From positions 558,001 through 622,000 of the forward strand of contig JANUWI010000018.1 of the NCBI GenBank assembly GCA_025504975.1: a stretch of 64,000 nt of DNA. Reading direction: 5' to 3'. The translations under genes and the position numbers were made by a program. Of the stretch, positions 56,118 through 64,000 are shown piece by piece; positions within the stretch are counted from its first letter, which is position 1, and each line of letters starts with the position of its first letter. The DNA comes from Plenodomus lindquistii. Lineage: Eukaryota; Ascomycota; Dothideomycetes; Pleosporales; Leptosphaeriaceae. Under the pieces are notes generated by a model, which made no database searches, was not told the origin of the DNA, and saw nothing but the letters and a program-made list of their open reading frames with translations.

Positions 56118-56721
56118 GGCGAGCAGCCAGATGCCGTTGGACCACCAACGAAGTGGGAAATAGGTAGAGGAAGAAACGAAGCAGAGAGCGAGACGACAGA
56201 AGCGTCTGTGTCTTAAGCGACGAAAGTGTGGCGCAATTCTTCCGGCAAACGGCCTCTGATTAGGACTTGGGACTGTCCAAATCCACCTTCCGTATACGCC
56301 GTATAGTGATGACCGTACGTGCTCAAGGCAACAGCCCTAGAGCGTCGGTTCGAAAGCTTCCCGCCTCGCAAAGGTCTAAGCGACCTTGTATGCCGTGCTG
56401 CGTAGAGCTTGATTGGTCTTGCTAGTTGAACTAAGCGTAAGCGACATGACTTGGCGGCGCCGCAGTGCACATGGGAGACGTTGCTTATGTGCTTAGGTAG
56501 TCTCTAAATTACTTTTTCTTACCTAGCAAAACAATCTATTAAGATCAAGCTTATCTGGAAGTAATTAGAAAAAACATCACTGTTAATTTAATTTAACGAA
56601 TTAGTAATTAATTTTATTTACTAACTAGAAGTTACACTTTTATAAGAGTTTTACTCTATCTATCTACCTAGCACACAATGACCTTGTTATTGCGCCTTGC
56701 TTCTGATGTTTTTTTATCTCG
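56118..56721. other. RTA1-like upstream region with a small AT-rich patch
   Basis: It contains the promoter of the RTA1-like gene and the 3' flank of EMC1. About 56505-56660 is distinctly AT-rich (aattagtaattaattttatt, tttaatttaacgaatt) compared with its surroundings. It could be a decayed short repeat or simply 3' flanking DNA. Confidence 0.4.
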
Positions 56722-59627
56722 TCAGATCGTCCACATGGAGTTGATTTGCTTCCTTCTGACCTGCAGATTGTTAGCTACAAAGACCACGATGAACGACGAT
56801 ACACAACTTACCAGAGGAGCAACAAACAACACTCCGACAAAGAGTCCAACCACAGTCAGAAGCATAGAGATCTTGTTGAACCCCTTGCCCAAGATGTCGA
56901 ATGCGAAACTTGGGGCAACTCGTGTACCGAACATGTCGAGACCGTACGCAAACACCAAGCTGGTACTTTCGATACCGCTCTCGCTTGTGATAACGTTCTT
57001 GACACCGACAACTTCGTACTTGTGGGTCAAATGCCACTTCGGGTCGAAGCCGATCAAGGGGGTATACCGGACCAAGCCTTCCATCTGCTCCTGCGCAGTC
57101 GGATCACGACCAACTGGTCGACGTGGGTCGATGAACGAGCGCGGGATACCGACAATAGAATTGACGGATGGTACCGTGACAAGAAGCTCACGGCTTGTGA
57201 TGCCCTGCCTTGTCTGGGTTACAGCCATATGAGAGATGTCGGCGGCGGTCTGGTAGCTTTGAGACAGTACGTAAGGCTTCACAGCGTCACCTGGGGTATT
57301 TGATGGTTGAACAGTGGAGGAGTTGCTTAGTGCTCCTAGTGGACCTCTGTCATCAGGTAGCGGCGACTCGTAGAGGTCAGAGACCACAAGCTGATACCCA
57401 CGGGCAGATGCACCAATGGTCCCATCAATGGTCAGCGAGTAGGCAAACCAATTCTCTGAGATGGTAGCGGGTATAGGACGAGACGTGTCAACGTCATCGT
57501 GTGACATGGTGTGAAGAAGCTGTCCTGAAGCCGAGTCGAGAAGGTAGACGGACGCAGAGCGTATTCCCACAGCCGAGACCAAGACTAGGTTGGGGTTGAG
57601 ATATTTGTAGAGAACTCTTCTATCTCCCAGTACTCTTCCGATTGAAGCGACTGGATCCTGGATAGGCCGAGCAATGTAGCTGATGATTCGCTCACCAACA
57701 GCAGGTGTGAAGCTCCAGATCGGCTCCGAGGCGGGCTGATTCTCCAAAAAGCCTCTCAGAGTACCTTCAGAGAGTTCAAAGGCCACAAGAGCCTGTCCTT
57801 GAGACACCAACGATGTATGGGTCTTGATGCTGTCGGAGGTGATTAGGCTACCAGTGGTTGAGTTGATGAAGAGAGATCCTTCGAAACCAGCGTCTTTGAC
57901 TTCAACGTAGCCATTATGAGCTTTGAGGCTTGGGTGCTGGAAGACTGTGTGGGGTGCAAATTGGGCCAGATTGATGTTCCACATGATCTTGCCCCGCGAG
58001 CCTACATCGAGCGCCGCCAGACGTCCCGTGTCGGTAGCGACGACGACAAGCTTGTGAAAACCAAAAGTATCCTGTTGGATATTGTCAACAGTCATCTCCT
58101 TGGTCTTTCCAAGTACACTACGCATGAGACGGGTGGGAATGCTCTGGAGCCAGGCTGGGAAATACTTCAAGTCCTGAATGTGTCTCTGCACGCGGTGGAC
58201 GTAGGCAGAAACAATGTTGCGATGACTTTCCTCTGCCAATGCCTCCGCCAGTGCCTCCCCTTCGGGCAGACCGGCCCAAACAGCGGATGCTGTGCGAGAG
58301 AGGAACTCGGGTCGTGTCCAGACTAGCTCATCATTGCGAAGGAGTGCCCATTGTCCATTCGAGTAGAAAACCGCCGAGCGAACAGCGCTTGCACTGCCTG
58401 CCTTCACAACGACCTCAGATTGGCCGTGTACTGGGTGGGCTCCTGCCAGAGCCAAGGAGCTCTTGAGGTTCCATCGGCCCAAAGCTTCGTGAGATGCTGA
58501 CCCATACACAACAATCTCGTCCTCTGTGATTCTGGTGAAGTAGACATTCGCATCCGAGGTGCTGGTGGTGAAGGTGCCCTTGCTCCTCGATTCTGGAAGG
58601 CTGTAGACCTTGGAAACAGTATTTTTCTTGAGGTCGACATGATAGACCTCTGCCGAGTGACCAACCGCAGTCTGGTACTCGACCAGAAAGTGTGGCAGCG
58701 AGTTGACGTGGTTGGGCGCATGCAAGAGGATTCTCTCAATCACCTTGTCTGTTGGCGTGTTGAAGCTCGTAATGCTCTTTGTTCCAATGATGTTGACCTT
58801 TAAAACTTTGTTCGCCTTGTCGGTCCATGCGATGAGGGGCGCCGCCGTGTTCGCTCCAGCAAAGAGGATATTATCATTGGAGGAGATTTCAGTGTCCGAG
58901 CTCAGAGTGTATTGGTCTAATTTCTTGCCCGTGATGGGGCTCAGAGACGTGACTCTCAACTTGGAGCCTCCAAGCAACGACGAATGCAAGGAGAGGTAGT
59001 AGACGGTTGTCGGGGAAGTCGAGATCTGGAAGGGGACGTCTCCGCTGGGCGTTCATTCAGCAATCGCTTCCATCTTGGGCCCGCCAGAACCTACGTTGCA
59101 TCCTCAAATGTCCACTTCACTCGGCCCGTTTTCCCGTCAAGTCTCTTGACGCCGTGAGTGCCGTCTGAAAGCAACACAATCGCATCCTTGGCCTCATTGA
59201 TTGTCATCCCGTCTTCTTGTTCCAGAATCTCCAGATCCGCAATCATAGCGCCAGGAACGACCGTTTCCCACACAAGCCGACCATCCGAGGCACTCCATGC
59301 TGTGATGCGATGCCCAATCGCACTAATGACGGTGTCCTGCTCGTTGCCTGACCGTAGGTGGCCTTTGCCGCAGGGCTCGGATGGGAAGTGCTGCCGCCAG
59401 ACTAGAGCGCCGTCCTTGGGGTTGACTGCGCCTATTGTCTGGTTCTGCGATATCGAGTATAGCAGAGACGCCTTGGAGCCGGCATAGGGCCTCTGGAAGA
59501 AGGTGGCCTCGTGCTCGGGCAGACCTAGAAGAGCATAGTGGAAGTCGATGTGGTACGCATCATCCTCGTACACTGCAGCTACCGGTGCGAGCCATGCTGC
59601 AAGGGCCAGTACAGCCTGTAGACGCAT
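56722..59627 (-). CDS. EMC1: ER membrane protein complex subunit 1
   Basis: Two exons, join(56722..59044, 59095..59627) on the minus strand, give 951 aa. The 50-bp intron (donor GTAGGT, acceptor CCCAG) joins TFEDAT to GDVPFQISTSPTTVYYL. A signal peptide (MRLQAVLALAAWLAPVAA) leads into a beta-propeller lumenal domain with PQQ-like repeats (GAVNPKDGALVWRQ, AWSASDGRLVWE, RLDGKTGRVKW). The C-terminal conserved domain reads GLVRYTPLIGFDPKWHLTHK ... FAYGLDMFGTRVAPSFAFD. A single membrane helix (LLTVVGLFVGVLFVAPLV) and a short cytosolic tail end the protein. It is the large scaffold subunit of the ER complex that inserts tail-anchored and multipass membrane proteins. Length matches fungal orthologs. 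Confidence 0.95.
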
Positions 59628-62530
59628 TGTAGCAAAGGGTGGCTGGCTTTGTGGTCGACGCCCTGCTCACAGGTGTCCTCGGCCTGGTGGTGCGCCCAAT
59701 GCCAAGCCATGGGCATGGGTGTTACAACATCGGCATCGGGTAAAAGCGGCACGGAATGATGCACCTGTTTGAAGACGCCCTAAGCCCTGCATTGCTTGAA
59801 TGTATGCTCGTACGTGCGACGCTGGTTAAAGCTGCCCAAGGCCAGTAGGATGCTCAAGTTCTTGGTGATATTCTGTGCTTGTGAACAGACGCGCAAACCA
59901 GGCAGACGCGTATGCATCATTTTCGCCGTTGAAGATGACATACATGCTGGATCGCAGAGTTCAGTCAGGCCGTGGGTGTTGCACTTGGTGTTTCTCACTC
60001 ATAGAGCAAGGACTAGCCAAGGTCCCAAATAAATCGCAGAGTTTAGTTAAGAGATCGTCCTAGGTATTATACAAAAAGCATCGCTTTAGAATGCTAATGT
60101 GATAATGTGCTAGTGTGTTTATGTGCTAGGGTAGTGTAAAGGAAATATGATTGATACATACGGCAGTGCCGACATGTGCAGCTAGATTATCCTGGGTGGC
60201 TACAGCAGACATTCTGATTGCTTTGAATTGCTTCGTTCGAAAAGAAAAACACGAGACGAGACGAGAGCGATTTGCAGGTCGGACAGCTTGTATTGCTTGT
60301 ATGGAGCTTTGCGACCGACGTGATGGTTACAGAAGAGAAAAGAACTACATCAACAACAACAGTAACCTTTGTAAACTCTGATAGAGTAATCGCGTAGGAC
60401 TCTTGTAGAAGTCGCGTGCTCTCTATGCTCTCTTGCCTTGTAAACTAAAAAATTGCTCTTTCCTTCCACGTTATTCCCGCTTGTCCGCCTTTTTCGGAAA
60501 AGTGTGCGAAATATCCAGATCTAAGGCTATTATTAAACTGCCCCAAGAGAGTCATCAAAGCATGTTGTTATGTCTCTGACTTGAAGTCTTTGATAGCATG
60601 TATCTTCAAGGTATTCTAGGGTAAAGTCGGACGCGACGTCACGCGAAGACAAGGCTGGCAGTGGACGACATATGGGCCCGGACCGACCGACAAATTGGCT
60701 CCGAGGCGCCCAACACAACATTCGCATACTACTTAGTATGAGTACGAAAGCGTCGATACCTGTCAAAGTCACGGTTCTGTTCTGCTCCCAGCATCGATTG
60801 TCATCCCATGCATTGCTGCTTCACTATGTCGTCGCCCTTGCAGAGTCAAGCCAGAGTACTGCCCTGGTTCTGGTTCTGGTTCTGGTCCTGCATCTTCAGC
60901 TTGGATGTGGACGCTGAGACAAGGTGCACAAGGTTTGAGGCTGGGGATGTGGGCGCACACTCGCACCTTGATCGCCAGCCTCGTCCAACACCAGTTGCCA
61001 GATAAGGCCCTTAGCATAGCGTATCGCATACCGACTTGTCCGCGCGGATGAGGTTGAACCGTTGAAGCTGCATACGATCTCGGCGTTACATCCTGGCTAG
61101 CAGCTACAAGTATGTCACATGTGGCATGCATGGCGAGCCTCGCACATGCACCAACCTAGAAATACCGTCGCAGCGTCATGCCTGCGCATGCCACGCGAAA
61201 CAGCCCTGTGTTCAGCACGGCTAGGTACTAGTACCCTGTTCTACCCTGATGCTGCCGTGTGGCCATGGAACATTCCACTCTGGCGTCATACCGCTGCTCT
61301 GTTTCTGAGCTTTATTTGTCGCTAGATCCGGCTCTAAAGCGACAGGTCGATTCAACCGAAGCCCGCGTGGGACCGTCTCCACAAGTACGTGGTAGGCTTG
61401 TTCCACACAAACACTGTTCTGGACTTGCAGCATGCAGCCTTGCGAACTCTCGTCGTCACCACGACTGGATGGGCCCAGGACCAACATCTGCCAGGCTCCA
61501 TATGGCTCCTTGTTTCATCGGCCGAGGGGATGCCAGCATGAATCATTGCTTTCCCATGAATCGACCCATGGTCAAGAGGCGGCCAAGGTGTAGGTACCTG
61601 TCGCACTGACTCCCGATCTGAGGCTTGGTGATAGCGTGTCAACCGTTCGACTCGCTTGGGGGAACGCTACCATGGAATGGGGGCCCGGGACGGTCCCAGC
61701 GAGCCGGAATACTGCAGGCGCTCTCGCGGTCAATCATGTCGCTCGACTCGTCCTCGCCGTGGACCAACCGCTCTTCAGACCCTGGAGCCTGAATCCCCAA
61801 CAGCGATCAGCATCCGGCAGTGCACTCGGAGCAGCATTTGGCGCGCGGACACGGGCTGTGTTACCCCCGGAGGTAGACGGATGGAAGTAGGTTCCAAGTC
61901 CTAGCGAACAGCTCATCCCACCGCAAGCCTGTCGCTACACCCAACCCATTCTGCTGTGCCCTGCCAAGTCCAGGGTTAGTGACAGGTATTAATCGACGAG
62001 CCGCCCACGTCTCGCATGCCTGAGGTGTGTTTGCTGGCTATCACGCAACTCCCTCGAAACTTGGCCTTATCGATAACTACATACTGGAAAATTTCTTCGG
62101 CAGACCCAACCGCGCCGCACAAGGGCCCAGAGGTACGTGACACGTGCGGCTTGATCCCTTGGGTACCACAAGCTTGCCACAATGGCTCGTTGATTGGAAC
62201 ACTTGAGCCTCCTCGCCATTGATTGGATGTAGTCTGATTCGAGTTCAGACGGCTGACTTGCTGCCAAAGCTGCATGGTTGGTCCAGAATACAGAGCGACG
62301 CGCACCGTACGCTTTTTGAACCGCGGCTACCGGCCAACTCGGACCTTCTCACAAAACAATAACAACACGGAGCCTCTACCGATTGTTTGGCAGAGCCACC
62401 CCGTGATTAGACACGCGACCGACCGTGTTGAGCCGCTTATCCTTCTGTGGCACACACCGCCACGGGAGGCAAGGAGCATCTTTGCCTAGGTCACCTCCTA
62501 CCTCCCGCGAGTGTTCGAAGCAAGTGAAGC
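59628..62530. other. Long intergenic region between divergent genes, no gene seen
   Basis: This 2.9-kb stretch separates the leftward EMC1 gene from the rightward GTPase gene. Frames on both strands are short and lack motifs, signal peptides or coherent splice structure. It includes a small GGTTCT hexamer run (about 60861-60886). Both promoters should lie here. No tRNA-like B box was found. Confidence 0.45.
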
Positions 62531-63429
62531 ATGTCGCAACGCGAATATCATATAGTTGTCTTGGGGTCTGGTAAGTCGAAGAAACGTGATCTGCAATCAT
62601 GGCACAGCTAACCACAACGGCGCGGCAGGTGGAGTCGGCAAGAGTTGCTTAACGGGTATGTTACCCATGCCCTTGGTTGCTGCGCTTCCAAATTCGCTGA
62701 CTGTACCTAGCGCAATTCGTGCAGAACGTGTGGATAGAGAGCTACGATCCGACAATCGAAGACTCGTACCGAAAGGTGCTCGATGTTGATGTACGTTGTG
62801 TTGGTGGAGCGGCCTACTATTGGAACCGACAAACTGACCCCACTTAGGGTCGTCACGTTATCCTGGAGATTCTCGACACAGCAGGGACAGAACAGTTTAG
62901 TAAGTAGTTTTGCCTTGATTGTTTTGTCTCCACTAACATCGTCAGCTGCTATGAGGTACCTCTTCCCGGTTTTGGTACAAACAATTCAAAACTCACCAAG
63001 CATAGAGAACTTTACATGAAAACCGGCCAAGGATTTCTGCTCGTCTTCAGTATAACCTCACAGTCTTCATTTTACGAGCTCGCTGAGCTGCGTGAACAAA
63101 TCCGCCGCATCAAAGAAGATGACAATGTCCCCATGGTCCTCATTGGCAACAAATCCGACCTGGAAGACGACCGAGCTATTTCCCGCCCGCGCGCCTTCGC
63201 TGTATCCCGCGACTGGAACATTCCCTATTTCGAGACCAGCGCAAGACGAAGAGCAAACGTGGATGAGGCGTTCGTAGATCTGTGTCGACAAATCATGCGC
63301 AAAGACCAGAATGAGAGACGGAATGCCCCGCCCGACTCGCCAAGACAAAGTCGAGGCTCCAGACCGGGGCGGCCGCGGGACAGGGAGAGGGAGAAGAGGA
63401 AACATAGACCGAAATGTACTATTCTTTGA
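62531..63429 (+). CDS. Ras-family small GTPase, Rap1/RSR1 (Bud1, Krev-1) type
   Basis: Six exons, join(62531..62570, 62629..62655, 62711..62790, 62848..62899, 62946..62955, 63006..63429), give 210 aa. All five introns (46-58 bp) are GT-AG and the sum is an exact multiple of three. Exon 5 has only 10 bases. The spliced product reads GSGGVGKS (G1), YDPTIEDSY (effector loop), DTAGTEQF (G3), NKSDL (G4) and ETSA (G5). Thr in place of the Ras Gln61 is the hallmark of Rap/RSR1. A basic Arg/Lys-rich tail ends in CTIL, a CaaX box whose Leu predicts geranylgeranylation. It should act at the plasma membrane in polarity and hyphal growth upstream of Cdc42. No single symbol is standard in filamentous fungi. 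Confidence 0.93.
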
Positions 63430-64000
63430 TGTTTATTGATACCCTAACATAGTACAATGAGACCTTGTTGTGGCAGGTAAGTCCTGCTGGACTAGGAGCC
63501 TTCTATCACCGTCTGTATCTTCATGTGCTATGTCTCATGGCAGCTGTTGGGTATAATTGTTGCCTGAGTCGTCCTGCTGAAGCGACACTTATTGTGATGC
63601 TTTGTGCTGACGTCCGCTTCGTTCATCTCCAGCATCTCACCATGCTAGACACTGAATCCTCCCAACCACCAGTCGGGATCATGCGAATACCATCGACATA
63701 CTGTGTTACACCCCATTAGAGGGCCTACATGCGTCCGCAACGTACGACGATAACACTTGAACACCGAACAACATGCACACAACAGCGCCTTTGCATGTTC
63801 AGGAACGCAAGCCGTACCGCTTCATCAAAAGTTCAAAGTCTGATATCAACGTAGTCAGTATAGAATAAATCAACATCAAAACGACATGATGCCCAACTCG
63901 ACGGCGACTGGGCAATATCAACAGACATAAAGAGCATCTCCGCATTATCGCAACAAGCTCGACCCAGCTTCCAACACGGCGGCATACAACACGGGACATT
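63430..64000. other. Downstream region of the GTPase gene
   Basis: No gene is supported in the last 570 bases. It presumably includes the GTPase 3' end, and a neighbouring gene may start beyond the window. Confidence 0.4.

Noticed and set aside
56330..56370. tRNA-like B box (ggttcgaaagc)
   Set aside because: No matching A box, acceptor stem or cloverleaf could be formed around it.
56678..57303. Two frames of 184-185 codons on the plus strand at the EMC1 3' end
   Set aside because: They are antisense to the most conserved part of EMC1 and show no protein-like features.
59780..62500. Many 60-120 codon frames in the EMC1-GTPase gap
   Set aside because: They overlap each other on all frames, none has a signal peptide, domain motif or coherent splice sites, and several begin at non-ATG codons.

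Overview
The window looks like nuclear DNA of a filamentous ascomycete, most likely a plant-associated Dothideomycete (Pleosporales-like). The reasons are genes with 46-149 bp GT-AG introns, fungal enzyme families (cutinase CE5, secreted GH37 trehalase, secreted GH5, RTA1-like protein), and two very AT-rich blocks that carry the signature of repeat-induced point mutation (RIP). Placement below class level is inference.

Layout. (1) 1-4.6 kb is a GC-balanced arm with the 3' part of a conserved Ser/Thr-rich protein gene and a secreted GH5 glycosidase. (2) About 4.64-29.76 kb is an AT-rich, RIP-mutated block with no intact gene. It can be resolved into a foldback element with a 17-bp minisatellite, a Gypsy-type element (5965-15732, target duplication ATCTT) that contains a pogo/Fot1-like transposon and a reversed solo LTR, two further pogo/Fot1-like transposons, and a Copia-type element (22038-28673). 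(3) About 29.76-31.98 kb is a GC-balanced island holding one intact cytochrome P450 gene. (4) About 31.98-42.72 kb is a second AT-rich block: another copy of the foldback family, then a pogo/Fot1-like element split by a complete 8.0-kb Gypsy-type element. (5) 42.72-64 kb is a gene-rich arm. Next to the boundary lies a 39-codon gene for a six-cysteine peptide with a signal sequence. Then come an uncertain ORF, trehalase, cutinase, a minus-strand run (dihydroorotate dehydrogenase, CHIP-type ubiquitin ligase, RS-rich protein, atypical SDR, RTA1-like protein, EMC1) and a six-exon Rap1/RSR1-type GTPase.

How the genes relate. The genes bordering the AT-rich DNA are mostly for secreted or environment-facing products (GH5, P450, small Cys-rich peptide, trehalase, cutinase). 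From about 49 kb onward the genes are mainly housekeeping: pyrimidine synthesis, protein quality control, ER membrane-protein insertion, polarity signalling. This fits a 'two-speed' genome with accessory genes near repeat-rich compartments. The most notable item is the 39-aa secreted cysteine-rich peptide at the isochore edge, which an ordinary minimum ORF length would miss. The nested transposons can be ordered in time from exact target-site duplications that still survive despite heavy RIP.
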